NCBI GenBank assembly: GCA_015680685.1 | Contig: MNCI01016594.1 | Span: forward strand, 587,525 to 651,524 | DNA: 64,000 bases | Direction of reading: 5' to 3' | Origin: Gnetum montanum | Lineage: Eukaryota > Streptophyta > Gnetopsida > Gnetales > Gnetaceae | Shown: in pieces, positions 11,031-22,790 of the stretch | Numbering within the stretch: the stretch's first letter is position 1 | Layout of the letters: each line of letters starts with the position of its first letter | The notes under the pieces: generated by a model | Database searches by the model: none | Seen by the model: only the letters and a program-made list of their open reading frames with translations | Told to the model about the DNA's origin: nothing | Made by a program: the position numbers and the translations under genes

Positions 11031-14000
11031 ATCTTCGGGGACTTCAACCTCCAACCCTTGTTCCATTTCTACATTGTTAACTGCATGAGGGGTCATCTTA
11101 TCACCATGGATGATCACTTCCCCTCCCGCATAGGGCAAGTGGATCTCTTGATGAATGGGTGATGAGACAGCCCTTATTTGATCTTACCAAGACCTCCCTA
11201 AGATTAGGTTCGAGCCAGCATCTTCTCGACGATGATGAAGACTACGTTTGTGGGGAATTGATCTCCTACTACAAAGTTGATGTGCACTGTTCCCTTAACT
11301 TGCACTCTTGCCCCATTAAATGACTTCAGACATGTCATTGTCATGGGATTGATCTCGTAGAGCAAACCTAGTTTGTCCACTATAGGGAATGCAATGACAT
11401 TGGCAGCAGCCCTGTCATCTACATGTACTCTCCGAATTTTTTATTAGTCAACCTAGATAGTGATGAACATGGGCACTATTGTCACCTGACCCTTTTCTAG
11501 GTCATCCTTGATGGATTCATCATGACATGTAAGTTGGGGAGATTGTTGTTGTTCATCAGTGTGAGGAAGCATAATCGAATGGATTACTTCTTCATCTACT
11601 AGCAAGTTTTCATCCACCGGTATGGATGCTAGCATGTGAACCATGGCTTCGCGATACTTTTGGGATGTCATCAACAAGTCATACAGGCTCAACGTTGTAT
11701 TTTTCTATTTGAGAGCCTGCTTGACTTGCATAAAAGCGTTAAGGAGATCATGCCCATGGTTTGGTTATTTTTCACCTTTCTCTTCCTCCATTCATCCCAG
11801 GAGATGGATCTCTTGGGGAAGAACAGTTTCTGGTTGAAGATTATGTTTTCTTGTGTAGGGAGAAGGTGGCCGCGTTTGCATAATGTCACCTTTTTTAGAA
11901 GAAGGTGAGGCCAAGGGCACCGAGGCGAGAGGTGTAGGCTTGGGAAGCCCCAGTGTAAGTTGATCCTTGGCTGTGTTACCCATCGTACATCCTTCTCCTT
12001 TTCTGTAAGGTCATGGTTGGGGCATTGACTTAGAGATTTTCTCCCACGTAGTAGGAGAAACTGACGGCTTTGGAACCCTGATGATAAAGGGTGCCTTAGG
12101 TGTGGGCATGGGCTGGGCCGCAGCTTTACTGATAGTGGCATGTGGAACGAAGGTAGGAGATGGGACTCAGAGGACAAAAGGTTACCGCTGAGTCACACCT
12201 ATCGATGTTGACGAGCTCATCGTCTAAGGTGGGTAAGGAGGCACACACAACACAAAGGGTTACTTTGGCTGTGCTTGGCCATTGCCCTCCGTACCCACTA
12301 CATTGATAGTGTACCTTGTGTTATTTGCGTTTAACGGGTCATGGTACACATGCATGGGTTGGTTTTTCTAACGAACCAGATTACTGCTGTCTAAGATTAG
12401 GTCACCTTGATCGATCATGTGTTGAATTTCATCTTTCAATGCCCAGTAGTAATCTATGTTGTGACCACACAATTGGTGTTAGTCGCAAAACCGGTCTAGC
12501 CTAATTTTTTTGGAACTTGCGGTTCATTAGGCAGGGCCAAGGAAGGGTTCTTGAGCAAATCAAAGTGTTGTATGTGATGTTTTAGACCCTCCTCGGATAC
12601 CTTGTTATGTTGGATGTGGCCAGTTCCCAGTAGCTACTTTAGAAGTTTCGAAGGCTGTACAGGTAGAGCCGTGTAATTTGAGTGATTCTTATGCTCAAAT
12701 TTAGGCCTCGACTGTGGAGGTGCTTCAGGGGTGGAAGAAGTTTCTTGATTGGTGCTACTTGAGCTAGTTGTGGGCTTAGCAGGCTCTGCGGATACTTTCT
12801 TATTGTTGTTTTTTTTCTTGGCCCCCTCGGCAACCGCTGCTACTATCATTGTCATAGCTTTGCCTTTGTCCTTACCCTTGTTGTGGGCATTTTTGTAGAC
12901 CACATATGCCAGATCCTTGCTAGCCTCTGCCACATCTAGGATGCTCTTAGTCTGAGCGAAGGCTTGGTTGAGGGAGTGGGGAGCGAGGTAATATAGCTTA
13001 GACTTGATGAAGTTGTTAACTGCCCCCTTGAAAATTGCCAACAGATGGGTCTCCATGATGGGTTCACGAATTTCATTCAAGGTGGCACTCCACCACTGTA
13101 TAAACTTTTGAACTGACTCGAGCGGGTCTTACTTGACTCCCATGAGCTGGTCCAGCATGACTTCTAGTTTCAGGTTGTACTTGAAATGAGTCAAAAATTG
13201 AGTTAACAGTTCTTCCAAAGTTGAGATGGAAGCATGCAGGAGTACTTGATACCAGTTTAAAGCTTTACCCATTAGAGACATAGCAAAGACACGAATGATA
13301 GTATGTGGCCAATGTTGCAATAGTAATGAATTTGACCTGAAAGTAACTAAATGGACATTGAGATCGCCTTCTCAATTGTATTTTGTAAAATGGGGGAGTG
13401 GCATCCTAGGAGGCAACGATAAAATAGGCACTACCGGACTAATAGGATCGTCATGGTAAAAATGCATGACTTGTACTGTGTCATAACCAATAGCCTTGAG
13501 GCATTTAACCTCCTTTGTAAGGGTCTGAATAAGCTAGAAGGCTTGATCCAGACCCATGGACGAAGGGGTCATTTTTGGAATGGCAGGAGGAGCCACGCTA
13601 GATGGCAGAATAGTGGCGGCTGCTTGGCCGATGGACGATGCTATCGGAATTATCCTTGAAGGCGGTGTCACTTGTGGCATCCACCACCCAGTAGGTGGTG
13701 CGGATGGGGCAACCACCATCGGCTGTGCCATTGGATATGCTGTTTGCATGGCCAAGGGCATAGAAAGTGACCCTATAATGGGGTTTAGTGCCTACAGAAC
13801 CTAGTTTTGTTGATGGGGGAGATGGGGCGTCTGCGTAGGCTGCGCAACGAGAGACATGTTTGGAACCCACCATGCTATGGTGGTGGGCCCTATCGTGTGA
13901 GTCGGGATGAACATAGGTGCTGTATGTAATTGTGAAGTAGGTATCGCGGGTACATACGGTGACATGGGCGTAGGTGCATGATGAGATGGATTAGGTAACT

Positions 14001-14330
14001 GCACCTACTAAGGAATGATTTGTGATGGGACATCACCCGGTAGGGTAGTTGGAGAGAGAAAGTGTAGCTGGGATGAGTGCGGGAGTCGGTTAGTATTAGA
14101 TAAAGTTAGGGGCGTGGTGACCATAAACAATGGATTTACGTGGGATGTCATGGAGGGAGGGGCCATGGCCAAATCAGGATGATTGCCTCCCTTAGAGTGG
14201 GAGTCTAGATCATCCTACCCATCATGAAGCATTTCATCACGGAACAGCTCCTCTCATTGTTCTGTCAATGTCCTAGCCATCAAAATTTGATCTAGGATTC
14301 ACTGTTGTTGATTTGTTAGGGATACTGTGG
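11031..14330 (-). pseudogene. gag-pro: gag-pro of element F
   Basis: The minus strand gives in order: a Pro/Thr-rich N-terminal region (14000-13600), LDQAF with a helical segment (about 13550), the retrotransposon gag domain (WPHTIIRVFAMSLMGKALNW at about 13300, then NNFIKSKLYYLAP near 13000), a Lys/Asn-rich linker and SNYTALPVQPSKLLK (12640). The protease follows at 11460-11050. The protease motif reads DDRAAANV instead of DDGAATN, so the active-site glycine is lost (GGG to AGG). The segment normally reading LILGRPWL is unrecognisable. Many stops occur, mostly from Gln or Trp codons. Gag packages RNA and the aspartic protease cuts the polyprotein; this copy can do neither. Confidence 0.85.
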
Positions 14331-14811
14331 TATTATGTGAAAGAATAAATTCCTTCCTATTGCAAAATATGAACTCATATTCTCGTTTCTTTCGATTTCT
14401 TGTGGATACATGGGAAGATTTGCTGCAAGTTTAGCATAGAAGAAATTGTAATGTTCCTTGTGCTAAGCATGTCCCTCAGGCTCTTTCTTTTGAAGCCTAA
14501 GGGAGTGGCGTGGTCGCATCGGACTAGTTGGCGGCTCGACCACAAGAGGTGTAACATGCAGAGTCCAAGGATTCTTGAGGTTGGCAGTGTTAACAATGGT
14601 GGTTGATGTAGCAATTCTCTATGTGGTTCGAGAGTAATGATGATAAGGATAAGGATTGCAAGGGCAAAGGCAAACTAAGTCAATAATTGGGCTTTCTACC
14701 CTATAGGATTCCAAAGGAATCGTCGGAGCAACCGATCTGCATCACACAATCTCGTAAACAACCACGGAGGTATTACAAGACTATCTGTAAAGTGTGGATT
14801 GGATGACGAAG
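14331..14811 (-). other. Leader and gag N-terminal remnant of element F
   Basis: It contains one leader repeat with ATTCCAAAGGAATCGTCGG at about 14706-14724, shared with D (43100). A degraded start of gag may lie at 14400-14614 but is not separable from stops. Confidence 0.4.
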
Positions 14812-14829
14812 GCCCTCCTTCTAGCACTA
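14812..14829 (-). promoter_or_regulatory. Primer binding site of element F
   Basis: Minus strand TAGTGCTAGAAGGAGGGC, two transitions away from the intact TGGCGCTAGAAGGAGGGC at 5869. It lies six bases from the LTR end, as in B. Confidence 0.75.
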
Positions 14830-14835
14830 GAAAAC

Positions 14836-16228
14836 TATTACGACAAAAAACGTTGATCGCTGGAAATACCGAGTGGAGTTTCGTGTACACAATTCCAACC
14901 TCAGATCCATGCGAGGGCCGTGTTGGAGAAGATGAATCCGAGGTGCCCTAAACGGTCTTGTTGATTAGACAAGGACTTACTTAATCAGTAAAATTTTGTA
15001 ATAATCAGATAGTAAAAATGGTAATTTTAGTGAGGAGATATAATATCGTTAATCTTGAAGGTAACGAAAATGATGTAAATGATTTAAAGCGATTGCAAAA
15101 TCTATATAGATGAGATGCAAGAAATCAAATTTAGAGAGTGTGTAATCCTGAGATCTAGGATTTAGCTTATAAACAAAATATGTTGGATACAATGATTACA
15201 AGTAGACTTCAGATTAGACGAAGCATGTGCCAACAACAGGAAAGCTATTTAAAGATAAAACAAGCAAAGGTCGATCTACCTTATTCTAGCCAATCTGGGC
15301 ACAAGGGAGTTAGACCCGAAGCAGAATATCCGTTAACTGGCTGTTTCTAATCAAAAATTCTTGCGAATCACCTTCGATGTTCTTACAATCGCTGATCATA
15401 TTTTTGTCAATCTTTGCCAAAAATTGTCAACAATTTCCAATGAAATAAAATTACTCATGGAGAAAATTTGCCAAATGATACAAATTTTTGCCAACCCTTT
15501 GATTCTTGTCAACTATAGTATTTATAAGGTTAGGGTTTAGATGATGTGTGTCCTGAACCTACAAAATACCGTTAACTTGATGTGTTTATGTTTGAAGCTT
15601 TCGACGCCACGCTGCATTATGCATTGAAGCATAATGCGTCGTAATCTACTTTTTCTAGAGCTTTGGTAGCAAACTATTCTTTGGTTACATTGTCATACGC
15701 TAGAGAGTGTATTGTGACGTATGAACTACTGATGCCTAAATTGCGTTATCTCTATCATTGCTTGTATTACGCTGTGTCATGCTACATTATGCTGCATAGC
15801 GTATTTCAACGTAAACTAGCGAACCTGCAAAAAATTGAAGTGTTGTCACCGTGCTTCCCTTGTTTCTGTCTAGTCTTTCTGGGGTTTATTACGCTAGACT
15901 ACATAATGTAGCATAATAGGACCTTAGCCAAAAAAGAAAACTTGTTGAGATGTGCAGCATGCTGCAAATCATTGCTTAAGCCTTGAGATTTTGCTGGACC
16001 ATCAAGGTCTTGAATTTTGCTATTTCCATTGTTACGATTAGATGGACTATCTTTTGGCATCACACTGCGTTACACTATATTACGCTGCGTTGTGTAATAT
16101 GCCAAAAGTTAAGATTTTTGAAACATAGAAAACTTGTGAGGTTGAAGGCTTTCCGTTGTCGCAAATCCTTGCCTGAGTCGCAAGATTTTGCTAAATCGTT
16201 GAGGCCTCAAAATTTTCATGGTGTTTCA
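14836..16228 (-). repeat. 5' LTR of element F
   Basis: The partner of 6746-8258. A TATA box on the minus strand lies near 15515-15524 (TTATAAATAC). It starts TGAAACACCATGAAAATTTT at 16228 and is followed by CCCAT. Compared with its partner it lacks about 120 bp of U3 between two TTGTC boxes, which suggests a short-repeat deletion. Confidence 0.85.
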
Positions 16229-16233
16229 CCCAT
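16229..16233. repeat. Target-site duplication CCCAT, right of element F
   Basis: An exact copy of 6741-6745. Confidence 0.85.
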
Positions 16234-16369
16234 CAAAGTTCAAGGCACTGCTAGTGCCGAACAACTATTGAACCCCACGCTAGAAGCACGTTGATCTCTT
16301 AGAATCCAAAACCAAGGACCTGAGGGATTAGCCCAGCAACACAAGCATTACAGTTTCTTTTGTACAAAG

Positions 16370-19300
16370 GTGTAGGCTAATATGCCCTTGGATTTACAGG
16401 AACTCAAAGAAAAACATAGCTTTGCATTCGCTTATTGCAACGAGAATGAATTCGTTCCTTCCCCCAACATTCCTTTGCTTTTAACGCAAGTGTACCAAAG
16501 GCTTTTGGACCAATTAATCTAGTTCGCTATGCGTAAGGAGCAATAGGACACTGTGTCCAACTAGGATGACGTCTTTCAAGATGAACAAGAGGAACTTGAT
16601 TCCCAATTTGACGAGGGAGGTCAAGCCAACCTTGTTCTTGTCACGTCTACCTAGTCCTTTTGGGTCAACCCTCTATCCATCACCACTCCCTTTGCCATCA
16701 TGCCTATGCTTCAACAGCCTACAACTGCAAATGCAATGGGTAGCCATGCCACATTCTCAGTGTATCATCATCCTTATTCCCCTATTGCGTTCATAGCAAC
16801 TGTGCCCCCGCAAACTATTTATCAGCACATCTCTACAGTCCATCCCACTGGTGACCCAAACGGTCCATTCGGCAGCTCAACCAACTGTTACTGCTCCAAC
16901 AGTACCACCCACTAGGTGGTGGACAACGCAAGCAACACCTTTAGCAAGGGCAGCTCCAATAACACTACCGATGAATTAGCCCTCCACCGCCACCATACCA
17001 CATGTGGGAGCTACCTCTACAATTCCTCAACCATCTACATCGCCGGGTCTGGACCAAGCATTTCAACTAATCCAAACCCTCACTGAGGAAATAAAACATC
17101 TCAAAGCTGTTGGGTCCGACATGGTACAAGTCATGGACTTTTATCAGGATGACCCCATTAGCCCTACAATCCCTGCTTTAACATTACCCCCCAAGATGTC
17201 TTTCTCGCACTTCACGAAGTATGACAGGGAGGAAGATCCAAATGTGCATCTTATCACTTTCAGGTCTGAGTCTTTGCTATTGCAACAATGACCTTATACG
17301 ATCATTCACATTTTCACCATGTCCCTAGCTGGGAAAGCCCTAGATTAATACCATGTGTTGCCACGCTCATCCATTTCAACTTTGGAAGAGCTCCTGACCC
17401 AGTTCGTGACACGCTTCAAGTACAACTTGAAGCCAGAAACCATGTTGGATTAGTTGATGAGCATGAAACAAGATGCACTAGAACCAGTCCAAAAATTCTT
17501 TCAACATTGGAGTGCAACCCTTAACAAAATCCGTGAGCCCATCGTGGAGGCCCACCTGTTGGCCTTCTTTAAAGATGTAGTGAACGACTTCATCAAGTCC
17601 AAACTGTACTATCTCGCCCCTCGCTCTCTCAGTTAGCCTTTCACTCAAACTAAGAGCATACAGGACACGAACGAGGCAAGCAAAGACCCAGCCTACGTGG
17701 CTTACAAGAACACCTTCATAAAAAGGACAAAGATAAGGCCCCAACAACCATAGTGGTTGGTGTGGTAATCGAGGCCAAGCCCAAGCCTAGCGGCAGTGGT
17801 AGTAAGAATAACAAGAAACCGGCCATACCAGCGGCTAACCCTGTACCCAAACTAGGCCACGTACCATAACCTACTATACCCACACCTAAGACATCTGCAT
17901 TTACCAAACCCAACTTTGAGAGCAAAGATTGCTCAAAATACACCCTGTTGCCTCTCAAACCTTCAGAACTCTTGAAGCAATTGTTGGCAGCAGGGTACAT
18001 CCAACACAAGCAGATGTCAGAAGAAGCAAATGCAAGACATCAATGCTACTACGAGTTCCTTAGGAATCCTTCTTTGGCCTTGTCCAATGAGCCTCTAGTT
18101 CTTAGGGGTTTCAGGCTAGATCGGTTTTGTGACTACCACCAACTATGTGGTCACACCATGGATTATTGTCTATCATTGCAGGATGATATCCAATGATTAA
18201 TCAATCTGGGGAAGCTGGTGTTGGATGAAAGCAACCTAGTACATCCTGAAAATCAATCTATGTAAGTCTACATAGATCCCCTTAATGCCAATAATGCTGG
18301 TTACATAATCAACACCATCGGCATTGACAATGATCCTAGGCCACCCCGCCAGCCATTCATGATCCGTGTGCCTTAGCGTAGTGCACCAGCACCACCAACG
18401 GTTGGTCCAAGCTTGCAGCCACCCTTCGTTTTGAAAGTCCCACCATGGGCATCCACCTTTGTACCGCCTATTGGTAAGGCCACATGATTTCGTTAGTTAA
18501 CACCTCTAGCTCCATTCATCATTAGGGGGCCAACATCTTCGACAGCCCTTACCCCGCGCAATAGAATTGAATAGCCTCCTTGCCCAACAAGGTGAGAAAC
18601 CAACTTGGTGGGCAAGATGTCGAACGAAAGTATCATCAAGGGTATCCCCAAGTATATGCCTTCACCCCTCGCATCTACACCTTCGTCACCAAAGATGAAG
18701 GTCGACATGATTACGCAGCCTATACCACCTGGCCGACAAGGATCTAAATCCAAATCTAAAGTCACCTCTCCTTGGGAGATTCTTCTTCTGGGATGAATTG
18801 AAGAGGAGGAAAGTCTCACACAAGTGGGCGGCCAAGATCTTCTGGATGCCCTCACCTAGGTCAAGCAAGTCCTAAAGTAGAAAAATGCTACATCGAGTTT
18901 GTATGACCTAATCATGACATCTGTACCTCACCAAGAAGCTCTAGTCTACATATTAACAGCTATTTCAGTTGACAAAAACTTGCCAGCAGAAGAGGAAGCA
19001 ATCCACTCGGTAATGTTTCCCTCTATACCTGCAGAGCCTGCGCCACCCCAATTAACTTTCTATAATGATGCCATTAAGGAAGATCCCGAAGGGGGTTAAG
19101 TGACTATGGCGCCTCTCTTCATCACAATTCAGGTTGGCCATAACCGGATCTAAAGGATACATGTTGATGATGGGGCTGCCACAAACATCATTTCCTTCCC
19201 TATTGTGGATAAGTTGATATTGGTTGATCGGATCAAACCAACGATGACATCGTGTCTAAGGTCCTTCAACGGGGCATGCGTCTTGGTGAAAGGCACAGTT

Positions 19301-19735
19301 CACATAAACTTCGTAGCAAGGGACCAGTTCCCCATAGACGCAATGTTGATCGTAGTCGAAGAAATTCCTAGGTTTAACTTGATCTTGGGAAAATCATGGT
19401 TAGTGCAACTTAGGGCTATCTCCTCATCTATACACCAGGAAATCCACTTACCATACGTAGGTAGGGAGGTGGTAATCCATGGTGACGAAGTGGCAACACA
19501 AGCAATCAGCAACGTAAACATGGAACAGGGCTCAGAGGTTATGACCTCTGAGAATGAAGCACCTATTCATGCGTGCATTAATCATTCAACGGAAGGATCA
19601 ACTCAGCGAGCCAACTCCCAAATAAAAAATTCATGGGTCGAGTTGCCCTTCTAAGTGGAGGACAATGATGTGAACAAGTGCCCTGGAAAAACACCTCCGC
19701 CTTACATTTTGATCAACCCATGACGGGTTAAGAAG
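16370..19735 (+). pseudogene. gag-pro: gag-pro of element B
   Basis: The N-terminal segment (about 16375-16520) matches the G copy around EFVPSPN/EFIPSPY. LDQAFQLIQTLTEEIKHL opens the conserved part at 17050. The gag domain runs about 17200-17640 (DPNVHLITF, SLAGKALD, FIKSKLYYLAP). A CDYHQLCGHTMDYC box similar to a zinc knuckle lies at 18130. The protease has an intact DDGAATN at about 19165 and ILGKSWL at 19383, and ends after HLPYVGREVVIHGDE. Stops are scattered and mostly arise from Gln, Arg or Trp codons; frameshifts are few (for example near 17720). The order gag-linker-protease in one frame is that of Tat-type elements. The antisense gene follows downstream, tail to tail. Confidence 0.87.
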
Positions 19736-20391
19736 TAGCTACGCATAGCGTAGCAACCCTACTGTTTCCTACCAAGTTGCCATCCCTTGTACATTCACCG
19801 TTTCCTTGCCTTGTTAGTATGCCATCCTTCTAGCATGCTACATTAACGGCCCAAAATGGCCTAAAACTATCATCACCATTTTTTGCTTCGTTAACATATT
19901 ACCTCTTTTGGACAATGGCTCGGAATGGCCTAAAACTAACATTGTTGCTTTTTTGCTTTATCCTATCGGCATGTTACGCAATGGTCCAAAATGGCCGAAA
20001 ACTAGCATCGTTGCTTTCCGCTTTATTAAAATGTCATTTTTCTGGCATGCTATGTTAACAGCCCGAGATGGCCTAAAACTAGCATCATTGCTTTGTTGCT
20101 TTGTTAACGAACTATCTCTTTTGGAAGTGGCCCAAAATGGCCTAAAACTAGCATTTTTGCCTTTTGCTTTGACACGTTGCGCAATGGCCCAAAATGACCC
20201 AAAAGTAGCAATGGCCTGAGATGGCCTAAAACTAGCATACTAGAGCATGAAAAATTTACATAGTACACAAGTTAACATAAAATTGGTTTCTTTTCTGAAG
20301 TTTTTCATTTCATTCAAAATTTTCGCCTATTGGCAATGTTTGCAAAATTTTCAAAATTTGCAAAAAAATGAAAAAAAAAATCCCCATGCTT
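19736..20391. repeat. Module-boundary array between protease and antisense gene, element B
   Basis: About eight units of GGCCCAAAATGGCCTAAAACTAGCAT spaced 40-70 bp apart at 19845-20240, joined by T-rich GTTGCTTT stretches. 20260-20390 is an A/T-rich spacer reaching the stop of the antisense gene. No gene is seen. Confidence 0.8.
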
Positions 20392-21082
20392 TCATGGGTT
20401 GTCTCCATTTGTGTCGCCTTCGTCACTTACCTCCACTTCATCTGCTTGTGCATCATCCGCCCCTGCATTGCCTTTTGCCAGTTCTTCATTCCCTCCCTCC
20501 ACAGGTCTCGCACCCTCATCTGGAGCTTGCATTTCAAGAATGAAGTAGTCAACTAGGTCATCAAATGCAAACTATAACATAGCATGAGCATCTACCCATT
20601 AAAGCGACTAACTTGAGAGGAGCTTGCGCCGGTCTCAAGGGGTATCCAGTCTAGACCAAGCCTGAGGCGATGCCAAATCTCCTCTATTATAATGTCCATC
20701 CAATGCCTATTGCTAGGTTCAGCATTTGCAGCAGTAGCTTTCCGCCTTTCCATGCTCATCCATTTTAGAGGCCCCGGGGAAAGGGAGGCAGTTGCGGTCT
20801 CTCCTGTAGGAAGGTCCACTTTCAAGTCGGGAGATTTCGTAACCTTCACCTGCTCTTTAAACTTAGCATAGGCCTCAGAAGCATTGATGGCATTTATGAA
20901 TGCTTCATATGTGAATGCCTCCATAGCAGTGTCTTTGTACAGTCTTCGATGAATGTCGTTCTCCAGCTTGTATGCATGTTTGTGGTTTCTCTGGGTTCAC
21001 ACCCATTCAAAGACTTTGGCATTGATATCTTTAATATCTTGACACTTCTGGGTTAGTAAGTTCATCTACATTTGCTGCTCAA
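20392..21082 (-). pseudogene. Antisense gene, exons 7 (partial) and 8, element B copy
   Basis: This copy is unusually well kept. Exon 7 (21082 to about 20611) reads through a Gln/Lys-rich helical region (MNLLTQKCQDIKDINAKV), then SEAYAKFKEQVKV and LGLDWIPLETGASSS, with two Gln/Trp-to-stop changes near the 5' end. A donor resembling GTTAGT follows. The acceptor TGCAAG is at 20526. Exon 8 (20525-20392) encodes an acidic tail (DDAQADEVEVSDEGDTNGD) ending in TGA. It is cut at 21082-21086 by insertion of element G, so exons 1-6 of this copy are not here. Homologues: 29684-30662 and 9985-10720. Function unknown. Confidence 0.8.
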
Positions 21083-21086
21083 CTAT

Positions 21087-22398
21087 TGAAACACCACAAA
21101 ATTCTGAGCTTAATACTTTTCCAACAAGAATCGAGCTTAAGGGCCCACAGACAGCTTCAAGCAGAGTCGAACTTGACGAGGAGCAGTTCCTTGGGACCCG
21201 CCGACGACCACGACAACATCTGCTATCAAATATGGCAACTTCGAGGCTCGAAGTACTTAGTTTTCACTAAGTATGCATTCTCAGCATATACAACCAGCAT
21301 ATACGCCCAACATTCACAGCGTATACGCCTTGCATATACGCCCAAGATTGTATCTACAACGTATACGCCCAGTGTAGACACCCAGTGTAGATGACTAGCG
21401 TATACGCCCAGCGTACACGCCTCACATGTACGCCCAACATGTACGACTGAGGTATACGCCCAGCATGCAACCCTCGAAGATGGCGTGGAAATAGCATTTC
21501 AGAGCAAGATTTGGTACAAGGCATCAACTCACATGAACAGAGCAATCATTAGATGTTGACATCATGCATCCTGGAGTCTATACATTGAGCATGTACATCT
21601 TGCACGCCTAGCGTATACGCCCAAGATTGTAGATACAGTATATACATCCAAGGTCTACACTTAGGGTCTATGCCCAGCAGATACAGCGTATACACCCAGC
21701 TTATACGCCTAGTAGATGCAGCACGTTGTACACTTGTAACATTTCATTCTTTTGCACTCGGTCAACACGCTACGTCACCCAACCCGAGTCTAACGTCTAA
21801 ACCTGTATAAAAACTCCAATTTTTCATTAGATCGGGGTTGGCAATTTTGAGCAAACCAGAGAGAAAAATAGAGATGCTAAGAACCAGAGCAAGAACCTTG
21901 TACACTGGACCTCGACCCTGCATGCTGAGCATACAACCTCTACGCTGTGCCTGCAGATTGAACCAGCAATCATCCTTGCATCCACCAGGGCTATTTGTCT
22001 GCCTTGTGTCAAAGCCACAAGTGCGTTAGATCGGTGCATTGTAACTCTCATTTCACAATAACATTGCTACATTTATTTCCTACAATTTGTTATAGTTTTC
22101 CATTCATTGTTACATGTTTACTGTTTACGCTATTGTATGTTTACGCTACGTTTATATCAGTTACGCCATTTATGCTCCGTTTTATATTAGTTATGCCATT
22201 TACATATAACCCAGCGTATAGCACTTTGGTGTACATTCGGGGAAATCCTTGCCTGATCCATGTGTGGACCACTCAAGGTACTCTGCCTTCGTAAATTCCA
22301 GCTTGCCCTCAAGCAAAGGTAGGGTCTTCTGTGCGTGTTTGAAGATCCCTAGGTTTCTATTTCATTCCAGCCAGAGACCGACGATTTCGAACGGTACA
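21087..22398 (+). repeat. 5' LTR of element G
   Basis: It starts TGAAACACCACAAAATTCTG, directly after ACTAT in the exon of the B antisense gene, and ends CGAACGGTACA. A TATA box is at about 21805-21812 (TATAAAAA). U3 (21290-21740) is full of CAGCGTATACGCCCAG-type palindromes. R/U5 matches LTR A and solo LTR C. No 3' LTR of this type is found downstream, so G seems to have lost its right end. Confidence 0.85.
21805..21812 (+). promoter_or_regulatory. TATA box of LTR G
   Basis: TATAAAAA preceded by TCTAAACCTG, in a position matching LTR A (CTCAAACCTGCATAAATA). Confidence 0.6.
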
Positions 22399-22403
22399 GA
22401 AAT

Positions 22404-22421
22404 TGGCGCTAGAAGGAGGGC
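22404..22421 (+). promoter_or_regulatory. Primer binding site of element G
   Basis: TGGCGCTAGAAGGAGGGC, intact, five bases after the LTR end. Confidence 0.78.
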
Positions 22422-22790
22422 TGAAAATTGTTTAAAACTTACTGTGCTTCATAACTCCCAGCGTCTACGCTGTTGGGTATACGCCAACCCTATCTGCTAA
22501 ATTCCCAACATCTACGTTGTTGAGTTTATGTCGACTCTGCCTTCAGAGCTCCCAACGTCTACGCTGCTGAGTTTACGTCGACTCTGTCTGCAAACTTCCC
22601 AGCGTCTACGTTGCTTAGTTTACGTTACACGCTCTACACTGTGGACTCTATCTACGCTCTATGTGGACTTTGTCTACGCTCTACACTGACTTTGTCTATG
22701 CTCTATGCTGTAGACCTTGTCTACGCTATTGACATACCAAGTATACTAGTTTCATACCCTTTCACTGTATCGTATTCTCAACTGTTCATC
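22422..22790 (+). repeat. Leader of element G with GTCTACGCTGTTGAG repeats
   Basis: A short leader made of CCCAGCGTCTACGCTG/TGAGTTTACGTCGACTCTG units and CTCTACACTG units, up to the gag ATG at 22791. The palindromic GCGT...ACGC theme of the LTR continues here. Confidence 0.65.

Larger units (their letters stand above)
6746..16228 (-). mobile_element. Element F: complete, pol-less Tat-like retrotransposon
   Basis: A 9.5-kb element in minus orientation with both LTRs (14836-16228 and 6746-8258), a primer site at 14812-14829, gag-pro at 14330-11031, repeat arrays and the last two exons of the antisense gene (9985-10720). CCCAT flanks it on both sides. It carries no trace of reverse transcriptase, RNase H or integrase. 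One deletion joins the inside of the antisense gene to a module-boundary array at about 9990. It would have depended on proteins supplied by a relative. Confidence 0.85.

Noticed and set aside
11689-12177. A 162-codon minus-strand frame as a separate gene
   Set aside because: It lies in the variable Pro/Ser-rich linker between gag and protease of element F and shows no motif of its own.
20247-20556. Plus-strand frames of 62-98 codons
   Set aside because: They are complementary to exon 8 of the antisense gene, which has matching homologues and splice sites.
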